Part shown: positions 33,291 to 46,310 of the stretch, piece after piece
Layout of the letters: every line of letters begins with the position of its first letter
Position numbering within the stretch: the first letter of the stretch is position 1
NCBI GenBank assembly: GCA_964019135.1
Contig: OZ025258.1
Span: 4,483,961-4,547,960 of the forward strand
Source: Arenicola marina
Taxonomy: Eukaryota; Annelida; Polychaeta; Arenicolidae
Length of the DNA: 64,000 bases
Direction: 5' to 3'
Translations under genes and position numbers: made by a program
The notes under the pieces: generated by a model
What the model was told of the DNA's origin: nothing
The model's input: only the letters and a program-made list of their open reading frames with translations
Databases searched by the model: none

Positions 33291-36200
33291 TAGAAAGGGT
33301 GGCCGTTACCGTAAAGGCAGGTGAGGCGGCCGGTGAACAAATAGTACCTAACCCTGACCCCAACCCACACCCTGAGCGTAATCTAACCCCTATGCCTAAA
33401 ACCCTAAAGATGGTAACGAAGCGGCTTTGACAGAGCGGGCGGCCCTTACAGGAAAGGCAGGTGAGGCGGCGGGTGAAAAAGAGGGTACTTAACCCCGACC
33501 CCAATCCAAACCCTGAGCGCAATCTACCGCCTATGCCTAAAACCCTAAAGATGGTAGTGAGGCGGCCTTGACAGAGCGGGCGACCCTTCCGCAAGAGGCA
33601 GGCGAGGCGGCGTGGGAAAAAGAAGGTAACCTAACCCTGATCCCAACCAAAACCTTGAGCGCAATCTACCCCCTATGCCTAAGACGCTAAAGATGGTAAT
33701 GATGCGTCTTTGACAGAGGGTCGGCCCTTACCGGAAAGGCCGGTGAGGCGGCGGGTGAAAAAGAGGGTACCTAACCCTGACCGCAACTCAAACCCTGAGC
33801 GCAATCTACCCTCTATGCCTAAAACCCTAAGGATGGTAATGATGCGGCCTTGACAGAGCGGGCGGACCTTCCACAACAGGCAGGTGAGGTGGCGGGTGAA
33901 AAAGAGGGTACCTAACCCTGACCGCAACTCAAACCCTGAGCGCAATCTACCCCCTATGCCTAAAACCCTAAAGATGGTAATGATGCGGCTTTGATAAAGC
34001 GGGCGGCCCTTACCGGAAAAGCAGGCGAGACGGCGGGTGAAATAGAGGGCACCTAAACCTGATCCCAACCCAAACCCTGAGCGCAATCTACGCCCTATGC
34101 CTAAAACCCTAAAGATGGTAGTGAGGCGGCCTTGACAGAGCGGGCGCACCTTCCACAAGAGGCAGGTGAGGCGGCGTGGGAAAAAGAGGGTACCTAACCC
34201 TGACCCCAACCCAAACCCTGAGTGCAATCTACCCGCTATGCCTAAAACCCTAAAGATGGTAGTGATGCGGCTTTGACAGAGCGGGCCGACCTTCCGCAAA
34301 ATGCAGGCGAGGCGGCGTCTGAAAAAGAGGGTACCTAACCCTGACCCAAACCCAAACCCTGAGCGCAATCTACCCCCTATGCATCAGACCCTAAAGATGG
34401 TAAGTATGCCGCCTTGACAGAGCGGGCCGACCTTCCGCAAGAGGCAGGTGAGGCGGCGTATGAAAAAGAGGGTACCTAACCCTGACCCCAACCCAAACCC
34501 TGAGCGCAATCTACCCCCTATGCATCAGACCCTAAAGATGGTAAGGATGCGGCCTTGACAGAGCGGGCCGACCTTCCGCAAGAGGCAGGTGAGGCGGCAT
34601 ATGAAAAAGAGGGTACCTAACCCTGACCCCAACCCAAACCCTGAGCGCAATCTACCCCCTATGCATCAGACCCTAAAGATGGTAAGGATGCGGCCTTGAC
34701 AGAGCGGGCCGACCTTCCGCAAGAGGCAGGTGAGGCGGCGTATGAAAAAGAGGGTACCTAACCCTGACCCCAACCCAAACCCTGAGCGGAATCTACCCCC
34801 TATGCCTAAACCCCTAAGGATGGTAATGATGCGGCCTTGACAGAGCGGGCGGGCCATCTGCAAGAGGCAGGTGAGGTGGCGGGTGAAAAAGAGGGTACCT
34901 AACCCTGACCCCAATCCAAACCCTGAGCGCAATCTACCCGCTATGCCTAAAACCCTAAAGATGGTAGTGAGGCGGCCTTGACAGAGCGGGCGCACTTTCC
35001 GCAAGAGGCAGGCGAGGCGGCGTGGGAAAAAGAGGGTACCTAACCCTGACCCCAACCCAAGCCCTGAGCGGAATCAACCCCCTATGCCTAAAACCCTAAA
35101 GATGGTAATGATGCGGCCTTGACAGAGCGGGCTGCCCTTCCGCAAGAGGCAGACGAGGCGGCGTGTGAAAAAGTGGGTACTTAACCCTGACCCTAACCCA
35201 AACCCTGAGCGCAATCTACCCCTTATGCCTAAAACCCTAAAGATGGTAATGATGCGGCTTTGACAGGGGGGGCGGCCTTTCCGCAAGAGGCAGGCGAGGC
35301 GGCGTCTGAAAAAGAGGGTACCCAACCCTGACCCCAACCCAAACCCTGAGCGCAATCTACTCCCAATGCGTAAAACCCTAAAGATGGTAATGATGCGGCT
35401 TTGACAGAGCGGGCGGCCCTTACCGGAAAGGCAGGGAGGGCGGCGGGTGAGAAAGAGGGTACCTAACCCTGACCCCAAACCAAACCCTGAGCGCAATCTA
35501 CGCCCTATGCCTAAAACCCTAAAGATGGTAGTGAGGCGGCCTTGACAGAGCGGGCGGCCATTACCCGAAAGGCAAGTGAGGCGGCGGGTGAAAAAGAGGG
35601 TACCTAACCCTGACCCCAAACCAAACCCTGAGCGTAATCAACCCCCTATGCCTAAAACCCTAAAGATGGTAATGATGCGGCTTTGACAGAGCAGGCGGGC
35701 CATCTGCAAGAGGCAGGCGAGGCAGCGTGTGAAAAAGTGGGTACCTAACCCTGACCGCAACTCAAACCCTGAGCGCAATCTACCCCCTATGCCTAAAACC
35801 CTAAAGATGGTAATGATGCGGCTTTGATAGAGCGGGCGGCGTTTACCGGAAAAGCAGGCGAGACGGCGGGTGAAATAGAGGGCACCTAACCCTGATCCCA
35901 ACCCAAACCCTGAGCGCAATCTACGCCCTATGCCTAAAACCCTAAAGATGGTAGTGAGGCGGCCTTGACAGAGCGGGCGCACCTTCCACAAGAGGCAGGG
36001 GAGGCGGCGTGGGAAAAAGAGGGTATCTAACCCTGACCCCAACCCAAACCCTGAGTGCAATCTACCCCCTATGCATCAGACCCTAAAGATGGTAATTATG
36101 CCGCCTTGACAGAGCGGGCCGACCTTCCGCAAGAGGCAGGTGAGGCGGCGTATGAAAAAGAGGGTACCTAACCCTGACCCCAACCCAAACCCTGAGCGCA

Positions 36201-39200
36201 ATCTACTCCCTATGCATCAGACCCTAAAGATGGTAAGGATGCGGCCTTGACAGAGCGGGCCGACCTTCCGCAAGAGGCAGGTGAGGCGGCGTATGAAAAA
36301 GAGGGTACCTAACCCTGACCCCAACCCAAACCCTGAGCGCAATCTACCCCCTATGCATCAGACCCTAAAGATGGTAAGGATGCGGCCTTGACAGAGCGGG
36401 CCGACCTTCCGCAAGAGGCAGGTGAGGCGGCGTATGAAAAAGAGGCTACCTAACCCTGACCCCAACCCAAACCCTGAGCGGAATCTACACCCTATGCCTA
36501 AACCCCTAAGGATGGTAATGATGCGGCCTTGACAGAGCGGGTGGACCTTCCGCAAGAGGCAGGTGAGGTGGCGGGTGAAAAAGAGGGTACCTAACCCTGA
36601 CCCCAACCCAAGCCCTGAGCGGAATCAACCCCCTATGCCTAAAACCCTAAAGATGGTAATGATGCGGCCTTGACAGAGCGGGCTGCCCTTCCGCAAGAGG
36701 CAGACAAGGCGGCGTGTGAAAAAGTGGGTACTTAACCCTGACCCTAACCCAAACCCTGAGCGCAATCTACCCCTTATGCCTAAAACCCTAAAGATGGTAA
36801 TGATGCGGCTTTGACAGGGGGGGCGGCCTTTCCGCAAGAGGCAGGCGAGGCGGCGTCTGAAAAAGAGGGTACCTAACCCTGACCCCAACCCAAACCCTGA
36901 GTGCAATCTACCCGCTATGCCTAAAACCCTAAAGATGGTAGTGATGCGGCTTTGACAGAGCGGGCCGACCTTCCGCAAAAGGCAGGCGAGGCGGCGTCTG
37001 AAAAAGAGGGTACCTAACCCTGACCCAAACCCAAACCCTGAGCGCAATCTACCCCCTATGCATCAGACCCTAAAGATGGTAAGTATGCCGCCTTGACAGA
37101 GCGGGCCGACCTTCCGCAAGAGGCAGGTGAGGCGGCGTATGAAAAAGAGGGTACCTAACCCTGACCCAAACCCAAACCCTGAGCGCAATCTAACCCTATG
37201 CATCAGACCCTAAAGATGGTAAGGATGCGGCCTTGACAGAGCGGGCCGACCTTCCGCAAGAGGCAGGTGAGGCGGCGTATGAAAAAGAGGGTACCTAACC
37301 CTGACCCCAACCCAAACCCTGAGCGCAATCTACCCCCTATGCATCAGACCCTAAAGATGGTAAGGATGCGGCCTTGACAGAGCGGGCCGACCTTCCGCAA
37401 GAGGCAGGTGAGGCGGCGTATGAAAAAGAGGGTACCTAACCCTGACCCCAACCCAAACCCTGAGCGCAATCTACCCCCCTACGCCTAAACCCCTAAGGAT
37501 GGTAATGATGCGGCCTTGACAGAGCGGGCCGACCTTCCGCAAAAGGCAGGCGAGGCGGCGTCTGAAAAAGAGGGTACCTAACCCTGACCCAAACCCAAAC
37601 CCTGAGCGCAATCTACCCCCTATGCATCAGACCCTAAAGATGGTAAGTATGCCGCCTTGACAGAGCGGGCCGACCTTCCGCAAGAGGCAGGTGAGGCGGC
37701 GTATGAAAAAGAGGGTACCTAACCCTGACCCCAACCCAAACCCTGAGCGCAATCTACCCCCTATGCATCAGACCCTAAAGATGGTAAGGATGCGGCCTTG
37801 ACAGAGCGGGCCGACCTTCCGCAAGAGGCAGGTGAGGCGGCGTATGAAAAAGAGGGTACCTAACCCTGACCCCAACCCAAACCCTGAGCGCAATCTACCC
37901 CCTATGCATCAGACCCTAAAAATGGTAAGGATGCGGCCTTGACAGAGCGGGCCGACCTTCCGCAAGAGGCAGGTGAGGCGGCGTATGAAAAAGAGGGTAC
38001 CTAACCCTGACCCCAACCCAAACCTTGAGCGGAATCTACCCCCTATGCCTAAACCCCTAAGGATGGTAATGATGCGGCCTTGACAGAGCGGGCGGACCTT
38101 CCGCAAGAGGCAGGTGAGGTGGCGGGTGAAAAAGAGGGTACCTAACCCTGACCCCAACCCAAGCCCTGAGCGGAATCAACCCCCTATGCCTAAAACCCTA
38201 AAGATGGTAATGATGCTGCCTTGACAGAGCGGGCTGCCCTTCCGCAAGAGGCAGACGAGGCGGCGTGTGAAAAAGTGGGTACTTAACCCTGACCCTAACC
38301 CAAACCCTGAGCGCAATCTACCCCTTATGCCTAAAACCCTAAAGATGGTAATGATGCGGCTTTGACAGGGGGGGCGGCCTTTCCGCAAGAGGCAGGCGAG
38401 GCGGCGTCTGAAAAAGAGGGTACCCAACCCTGACCCCAACACAAACCCTGAGCGCAATCTACTCCCAATGCGTAAAACCCTATGATGGTAATGATGCGGC
38501 TTTGACAGAGCGGGCGCCCCTTACCGGAAAGGCAGGGAGGGCGGCGGGTGAGAAAGAGGGTACCTAACCCTGACCCCAAACCAAACCCTGGGCGCAATCT
38601 ACGCCCTATGCCTAAAACCCTAAAGATGGTAGTGAGGCGGCCTTGACAGAGCGGGCGCACCTTCCACAAGAGGCAGGTGAGGCGGCGCATGAAAAAGAGG
38701 GTACCTAACCCTGACCCCAACCCAAACCCTGAGCGCAATCTACCCCCTATGCATCAGACCCTAAAGATGGTAAGGATGCGGCCTTGACAGAGCGGGCCGA
38801 CCTTCCGCAAGAGGCAGGTGAGGCGGCGTATGAAAAAGAGGGTACCTAACCCTGACCCCAACCCAAACCCTGAGCGCAATCTACCCCCTATGCATCAGAC
38901 CCTAAAGATGGTAATGATGCGTCTTTGACAGAGGGTCGGCCCTTACCGGAAAGGCCGGTGAGGCGGCGGGTGAAAAAGAGGGTACCTAACCCTGACCGCA
39001 ACTCAAACCCTGAGCGCAATCTACCCCCTATGCCTAAAACCCTAAGGATGGTAATGATGCGGCCTTGACAGAGCGGGCGGACCTTCCACAACAGGCAGGT
39101 GAGGTGGCGGGTGAAAAAGAGGGAACCTAACCCTGACCGCAACTCAAACCCTGAGCACAATCTACCCCCTATGCCTAAAACCCTAAAGATGGTAATGATG

Positions 39201-41051
39201 CGGCTTTGATAGAGCGGGCGGCCCTTACCGGAAAAGCAGGCGAGACGGCGGGTGAAATAGAGGGCACCTAACCCTGATCCCAACCCAAACCCTGAGCGCA
39301 ATCTACGCCCTATGCCTAAAACCCTAAAGATGGTAGTGAGGCGGCCTTGACAGAGCGGGCGCACCTTCCACAAGAGGCAGGTGAGGCGGCGTGGGAAAAA
39401 GAGGGTACCTAACCCTGACCCCAACCCAAACCCTGAGTGCAATCTACCCGCTATGCCTAAAACCCTAAAGATGGTAGTGATGCGGCTTTGACAGAGCAGG
39501 CCGACCTTCCGCAAAAGGCAGGCGAGGCGGCGTCTGAAAAAGAGGGTACCTAACCCTGACCCAAACCCAAACCCTGATCGCAATCTAACCCCTATGCATC
39601 AGACCCTAAAGATGGTAAGTATGCCGCCTTGACAGAGCGGGCCGACCTTCCGCAAGAGGCAGGTGAGGCGGCGTATGAAAAAGAGGGTACCTAACCCTGA
39701 CCCCAACCCAAACCCTGAGCGCAATCTACCCTCTATGCATCAGACCCTAAAGATGGTAAGGATGCGGCCTTGACAGAGCGGGCCGACCTTCCGCAAGAGG
39801 CAGGTGAGGCGGCGTATGAAAAAGAGGGTACCTAACCCTGACCCCAACCCAAACCATGAGCGCAATCTACCCCCTATGCATCAGACCCTAAAGATGGTAA
39901 GGATGCGGCCTTGACAGAGCGGGCCGACCTTCCGCAAGAGGCAGGTGAGGCGGCGTATGAAAAAGAGGGTACCTAACCCTGACCCCAACCCAAACCCTGA
40001 GCGGAATCTACCCCCTATGCCTAAACCCCTAAGGATGGTAATGATGCGGCCTTGACAGAGCGGGCGGGCCATCTGCAAGAGGCAGGTGAGGTGGCGGGTG
40101 AAAAAGACGGTACCTAACCCTGACCCCAATCCAAACCCTGAGCGCAATCTACCCGCTATGCCTAAAACCCTAAAGATGGTAGTGAGGCGGCCTTGACAGA
40201 GCGGGCGCACTTTCCGCAAGAGGCAGGCGAGGCGGCGTGGGAAAAAGAGGGTACCTAACCCTGACCCCAATCCAAACCCTGAGCGCAATCTACCCCCTAT
40301 GCCTAAAACCCTAAAGATGGTAATGATGCGGCCTTGACAGAGCGGGCTGCCCTTCCGCAAGAGGCAGACGAGGCGGCGTGTGAAAAAGTGGGTACTTAAC
40401 CCTGACCCTAACCCAAACCCTGAGCGCAATCTACCCCTTATGCCTAAAACCCTAAAGATGGTAGGGATGCGGCTTTGACAGGGGGGGCGGCCTTTCCGCA
40501 AGAGGCAGGCGAGGCGGCGTCTGAAAAAGAGGTTACCCAACCCTGACCCCAACCCAAACCCTGAGCGCAATCTACTCCCAATGCGTAAAACCCTATGATG
40601 GTAATGATGCGGCTTTGACAGAGCGGGCGGCCCTTACCGGAAAGGCAGGGAGGGCGGCGGGTGAGAAAGAGGGTACCTAACCCTGACCCCAAACCAAACC
40701 CTGAGCGGAATCTACCCCCTATGCCTAAAACCCTAAAGATGGTAATGATGCGGCCTTGACAGAGCGGGCGGCCATTACCCGAAAGGCAAGTGAGGCGGCG
40801 GGTGAAAAAGAGGGTACCTAACCCTGACCCCAAACCAAACCCTGAGCGTAATCAACCCCCTATGCCTAAAACCCTAAAGATGGTAATGATGCGGCTTTGA
40901 CAGAGCAGGCGGGCCATCTGCAAGAGGCAGGCGAGGCAGCGTGTGAAAAAGAGGGTACCTAACCCTGACCGCAACTCAAACCCTGAGCGTAATCAACCCC
41001 CTATGCCTAAAACCCAAAGGATGGTAATGATGCGGCTTTGACAGAGCAGGC
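33291..41051. repeat. 141-bp telomere-like array B1 (about 55 units) with 1,551-bp higher-order repeats
   Basis: AAGATGGTAATGATGCGGC anchors recur every 140-141 bp. Each unit includes GGTACCTAACCCTGACCCCA, ACCCAAACCCTGAGCGCAAT, CTACCCCCTATGCCTAAAAC and CCTAAAGATGG. The minus strand reads like degenerate TTAGGG repeats. Marker variants recur at 35061, 36612 and 38163, exactly 1,551 bp (11 units) apart. A second block at 33,700 recurs at 38,916. As 141 is divisible by three, minus-strand frames show a 47-residue period (GRLRSGFGLGSGLGTLFF...). These are probably not genes. Confidence 0.96.
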
Positions 41052-41139
41052 GAGGAAACCGCGCGATTGGCCTTTTTGGGGAAGTGGCCCATGTTAAAGT
41101 ATAGGTGAAAGTCTCGAAAAAGCCACCGGCTTGAAGCAT
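41052..41139 (+). repeat. Leader sequence, copy 2
   Basis: GAGGAAACCGCGCGATTGGC through TTGAAGCATGGGCC, about 90% like copies 1 and 3. It breaks the B1 unit in the middle of ACAGAGCAGGCG, so it joins array B1 without spacer. Confidence 0.92.
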
Positions 41140-41963
41140 GGGCCGAGGCCTGAGAGGGGCACCCCCACGGGACACTGGTGCGCGCCGGCGCCTGGGACAC
41201 GAGATGGTAGGGCCGAGGCCTGGGAGGGGCATCCCCGGGCGACACTGGTGCGCGCCGGCGCCTGCGACAAGAGATGGTAGGGCCGAGGGTTGGGAGGGGC
41301 ATCCCCAAGCAACACTGGTGCGCGCCGGGGCCTGCGACAAGAGATGGTAGGGCCGACGCGTGGGAGGGGCATCCCCAAGCGACAGTGGCGCGCGCCGGCG
41401 CCTGCGACACGAGATGGTAGGGCCGTGGCCTGGGAGGGGCATCCTCAAGCGACACTGGAGCGCGCCGGCACCTGCGACAAGAGATGGTAGAGCCGAGGCC
41501 TGGGAGGGGCATCCCCAAGCGACAGTGGCGCGCGCCGGCGCCTGCGACACGAGATGGTAGGGCCGAGACCTGGGAGGGGCATCCCCAAGCGACACTGGTG
41601 CGCGCCGGCGCCTGCGACACGAGATGGTAGGGCCGGGGCCTAGGAGGGGCATCCCCAAGCGACAGTGGCGTGCGCCGGCGCCTGCGACAAGAGATGGTAG
41701 GGCCGAGGCCTGGGAGGGGCATCCCCAAGCGACAGTGGCGCGCGCCGGCGCCTGCGACACGAAATGGTAGGGCCGTGGCCTGGGAGGAGCATTGCCAAGC
41801 GACAGTGGCGCGCGCCGGCGCCTGCGACACGGGATGGTAGGGCCGAGGCCTGGGGGGGGCATCCCCAAGCGACACTGGTGCGCGCCGGCGCCTGCGACAA
41901 GAGATGGTAGGGCCGAGGCCTGGGAGGAGCATCCCCAAGCGACACTGGTGCGCGCCGGCGCTG
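41140..41963. repeat. 70-bp array A2 (about 12 units)
   Basis: Same 70-bp unit as A1. It often carries GACACGAGATGG instead of GACAAGAGATGG, a variant shared with A3. It ends mid-unit (GCCGGCGC|TGAACCC), directly fused to the C array. Confidence 0.97.
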
Positions 41964-44230
41964 AACCCTAAAGATGGTAATGATGTGGCTTAAGAGAGCG
42001 GGCGGCCCTTATCCACATGGGAGGTGAGGCGCGGGTGAAAAAGAGGGTACCTAACCCTGACCCCAACAAGACCCCGAACGCAATCTACCCTCTGCACCTA
42101 AACTCTAAGGATAGTACTGATGTGGCATTGACAGAGCGGGCGGCTGTTACCCGAAAGGCAGGTGAGGCGGCGGGTCCAGAGGGTACCTAACCCTGATCCC
42201 AACCCAACCCTGAATGCAATGTACACCCTACGCCTGAACCCTAAAGATGGTAATGATGTGGCTTAAGAGAGCGGGCGGCCCTTATCCACAAGGGAGGTGA
42301 GGCGGCGGGTGAAAAAGAGCGTATCTAACCCTGACCCAGACCCGACCCCGAGCGCAATCTACCCCCTGTACCTAAACCCTAAGGATAGTACTGATGTGGC
42401 ATTGACATAGCGGGCGGCCCTTACCCGAATGCAGGTTAGGCTGCGGGTGAAAAAGAGGGTACCTAACCCTGACCCCAACCCAACCCTGAGCGCAATCTAC
42501 ACCCTTCGCCGGAACCCTAAATATGGTACTCATGTGGCCTTGACAGAGAGGGCGGCCCTCACCCGAAATGCAGTTGAGGCGGCGGGTCCAGAGGGTACCT
42601 AACCCTGACCCCAACCCAACCCAGAATGCAATGTACACCATACGCCTGAACCCTAAAGATGGTAATGATGTGGCTTAAGAGAGCGGGCGGCCCTTATCCA
42701 CAAGGGAGGTGAGGCGGCGGGTGAAAAAGAGGGTACCTAACCCTGACCCCAACCCGACCCCGAGCGCAATCTACCCTCTGTACCTAAACCCTATAGATAG
42801 TACTGATGTGGCATTGACATAGCGGGCGGCCCTTACCCGAATGCAGGTTAGGCTGCGGGTGAAAAAGAGGGTACCTAACCCTGACCCCAACCCAACCCTG
42901 AGCGCAATCTACACCCTTCGCCGAAACCCTAAATATGGTACTCATGTGGCCTTGACAGAGCGGGCGGCCCTCACCCGAAATGCAGTTGAGGCGGCGGGTC
43001 CAGAGGGTACCTAACCCTGACCCCAACCCAACCCTGAATGCAATGTACACCCTACGCCTGAACCCTAAAGATGGTAATGATGTGGCTTAAGAGAGCGGGC
43101 GGCCCTTATCCACAAGGGAGGTGAGGCGGCGGGTGAAAAAGAGGGTACCTAACCCTGACCCCCGAGCGCATTCTACCCTCTGTACCTAAACCCTAAGGAT
43201 AGTACTGATGTGGCATTGACAGAGCGGGCGGCCCTTACCCGAATGCAGGTTAAGCTGCGGGTGAAAAAGAGGGTACCTAACTCTGACCCCAACCCAACCC
43301 TGAGCGCAATCTACACCCTTCGCCGGAACCCTAAATATGGTACTCATGTGGCCTTGACAGAGTGGGCGGCCCTTACCCGAAATGCAGGTGTAGCCGCGGG
43401 TGAAAAAGAGGGTACCTAACCCTGACCCCAACCCGACCCCGAGCGCAATCTATCCCCTGTACCTAAACCCTAAGGATAGTACTGATGTGGCATTGACAGA
43501 GCGGGCGGCCCTTACCTTAAAGGCAGGTTAGGCTGCGGGTGAAAAAGTGGGTACCTTACCCTGACCCCAACCCAACCCTGAATGCAATGCACACCCAACG
43601 CCTGAACCCTAAAGATGGTAATGATGTGGCTTAAGAGAGCGGGCGGTCCTTATCCACAAGGGAGGTGAGGCGGCGGGTAAAAAGGGGGTACCTAACCCTG
43701 ACCCCAACCCGACCCCGAGCGCAATCTACCCTCTGTACCTATACCTTAAGGATAGTACTGATGTGGCATTGACTGTGCGAGCGGCCCTTACCCCGAAAGC
43801 AGGTTAGGCTGCGGGTGAAAAAGAGGGTACCTAACCCTGACCCCAACGCAAACCTGACCGTAGTCGACACCCTACGCCTGAACCATAAAGATAGTACTGA
43901 TGTGGCCTTGACAGAGCGGGCGGCCCTCACCCGAAATGCAGTTGAGGCGGCGAGTCCAGAGGGTACCCAACCCTGACCCCAACCCAACCCTGAATGCACT
44001 GTACACCCTACGCCTGAACCCTAAAGATGGTAATGATGTGGCTTAAGAGAGCGGGCGGCCCTTATCCACATAGGAGGTGAGGCGGCGGGTGAAAAAGAGG
44101 GTACCTAACCCTGGCCCCAACCCAACCCTGAATGCACTGTACACCCTACGCCTGAACCCTAAAGATGGTAATGATGTGGCTTAAGAGAGCGGGTGGCCCT
44201 CATCCACAAGGGAGGTGAGGCGGCGGTTGA
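41964..44230. repeat. 137-bp array C1 (about 16 units) with trimeric 412-bp higher-order repeat
   Basis: Related to B, but units fall into subtypes: c1 (GGCTTAAGAGAGCGGGC), c2 (AAGGATAGTACTGATGTGGC), c3 (AATATGGTACTCATGTGGCC) and c4 (ACCGTAGTCGACACCCTACG). c1 anchors at 42246, 42658 and 43070 are exactly 412 bp apart, in the order c1-c2-c3. The order loosens after 43,400. Confidence 0.94.
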
Positions 44231-44920
44231 AAAAGAGGGCACCTAACCCTGACCCCAACCCAAACCCTGAGCGCAATCTACCTGCTATGCCTAAAAACCT
44301 AGAGATGGTAATGCTGCGGCTTTAACAGAGCGGGCGGCTCTGACAGGAAAGGCAGGTGAGGCGGCGTGTGAAAAAGAGGGTACCTAACCCTGACCCCAAC
44401 TCAAACCCTGAGCGCAATCGACCCCCTATGCCTAAAACCCTAAAGATGGTAAGGATGCGGCCTTGACAGAGCGGGCCGACCTTCCGCAAGAGGCAGGTGA
44501 GGCGGCGTATGAAAAAGAGGGTACCTAACCCTGACCCCAACCCAAACCCTGAGCGGAATCTACCCCCTATGCCTAAACCCCTAAGGATGATAACCATGCG
44601 GCTTTGAGAGAGCGGGTGGGCCGTCTGCAAGAGGCAGGCGAGGCAGCGTGTGAAAAAGAGGGTACCTAACCCCGACCCCAAACCAAACCCTGAGCGCAAT
44701 CTACCCCCTATGCCTGAAACCCTAAAGATGGTAGTGATGCGACCTGGACAGAGCGGGCGGCCCTTACGGTAAAGGCAGGTGAGGCGGCGGGTGAGAAAGA
44801 GGGTACCTAACCCTGACCCCAACCCAGACCCTGAGCGCGATCTACCCCCTATGCCTAAAACCCTAAAGATGGTAGTGATGCGGCCTGGACAGAGCGGGCG
44901 GCCATTGCCCGAAAGGCAGG
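44231..44920. repeat. 141-bp array B2 (about 5 units)
   Basis: B-type units (CTGAGCGCAATCTACC, CTATGCCTAAAACCC) resume after C1 and end at CCCGAAAGGCAGG, where the U1 block begins. Confidence 0.93.
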
Positions 44921-45191
44921 TGATAATGAGAGATCGGAATGGCGCACGAGATACTAACTAATGCGTGCAACTGATTAAAGTCCAGCGCACGAAATACAAA
45001 GTTGTGCGCGCATAAAAGTTATGGGTGCACGGGATCGACGATCACGGTCGGTGGACAGCTAAGACGGAACTGCCCGTTTATTTAGTTTCGGTCTACATTT
45101 CTAGTTCCTACATCCCTGCATTGCACATTTTCATAGCAACCCACTGAATCATCCCACCACCCTAGCTTCAACGGTGTATGGACGTAACGGC
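44921..45191 (+). repeat. U1 block, first part of a direct segmental duplication (second copy from 56,516)
   Basis: TGATAATGAGAGATCGGAAT through CTAGCTTCAACG matches 56,516-56,768 at about 96%, a forward offset of roughly 11.6 kb. No gene is recognised. Confidence 0.93.
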
Positions 45192-45974
45192 CGTACTACC
45201 ACAACGGCCGTGTGAGTTAGGGTGGGTGGGGTGGCGGTCTATAGGGGTGGGGGGGGGGAAACGTGGTGGGGGCGCGTGAAGCGTGGTGGGGGCGCGTGAA
45301 GCACACAGCCGGGTCGATTGGGTTGGAGGCAGGGATGCGCGAAGCGATTAGCGGGCCGTGTGCATCAAGCGTGCCGTGTGCAATGACGCAAGGAATGGGT
45401 GATGGCGCAAAGGAGACCAACAGCCGCCTGTTTCGCCTGTGGGACGAGTATCGAAAAGCCGCGTCATCTGCCCCCGTCCGGAACTCCAGGAGGACCCGGT
45501 CGACATGGGGAACGCGGTCGACATCGACATCGACATCGACATAGAGAACGACGACCTCGAAGAGTGATGGGAGAAGTTGCGGAGGAGGGGGAGGAGGAGG
45601 GACCGGAGGAGGAGGAGTGAGGAGGAAGGCAGAACGCGGGTGAACCCGTCGGAAGTGATGTGTTGTAAATAAATTGGTGAGGGTGAAAAATAAATGAATT
45701 GCTTCCTGCTTACTGGTCACTGGCTTTTGTTTGTTCCATCGAGTGAGTCATCGCGCTGAACTAACAAACATAAACGATATAACAATATACCATTATCAAT
45801 TGCCGACTCTTTGTCTGGCCTTGCTAAGCCGCTAAGCTTGCTAAGCCGATAACAACCACGCCGCCGAGCGTCCCCCCGCCGCCTGCTTTCCCCCCACCCC
45901 CCCCCCCCCCCCCCGCCCCCGCCCCCCACCCATGCTAGGGGGCGGGGAGACCATACGGCCGTTGTGGTAGTACG
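45192..45974 (+). mobile_element. 783-bp DNA-transposon-like element with 20-bp terminal inverted repeats
   Basis: The ends CGTACTACCACAACGGCCGT (45192-45211) and its exact complement (45955-45974) bound a segment absent from the paralogous U2 copy near 56,769, which marks it as an insertion. Inside, a plus-strand frame ends in an acidic tail (DIDIDIDIENDDLEE, stop near 45567), followed by AATAAA signals near 45668 and 45690. That looks like the 3' end of a gene, perhaps a transposase remnant, of unknown family. Poly-C and purine-rich tracts fill the rest. No clean target duplication was resolved. Confidence 0.75.
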
Positions 45975-46310
45975 CCCCGCCCCGCCCCACAACAGTATGC
46001 CTACACTGACACCGCGGTCACTGGCACCGTTCGCGACAGCGAACCTCCCTGTAATGTTGTTATGATAAGATTAGCGAGCCGCGCTGTGTTGACATCCCCG
46101 ATTAGCCAAGTGACGAGTCGCCGGCGACACATCATGGATGTCGACCAGCTGTTTGTAATAGTTAATAGCTCTCGTAGGGTCCGATGTTGAAGTTTAGCAA
46201 TTTGGAAGTCGATATCTTAAGGCATTCGAAAGATAATGCGCCGCGGGACAAAGAGACAGAGAGACAGACAGACAGACACACAGACAGACTAACCGAACAC
46301 ACCGACAGGA
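45975..46310 (+). repeat. U1 block, second part of the direct duplication
   Basis: CCCCACAACAGTATGCCTAC through AAGAGACAGAGAGACAGACA matches 56,784-57,112 almost base for base. It ends in an (ACAG)n-like microsatellite at about 46250-46290. Confidence 0.94.

Noticed and set aside
33679-40833. Glycine/arginine-rich 47-residue-repeat frames as a repeat protein
   Set aside because: Frames break at unit indels, lack consistent starts and follow the DNA repeat exactly. Kept only as a low-interest test.
1-41051. Link between the 47-bp array (1-2760) and the 141-bp array (3 x 47)
   Set aside because: The sequences are unrelated, so the numeric relation is coincidence.
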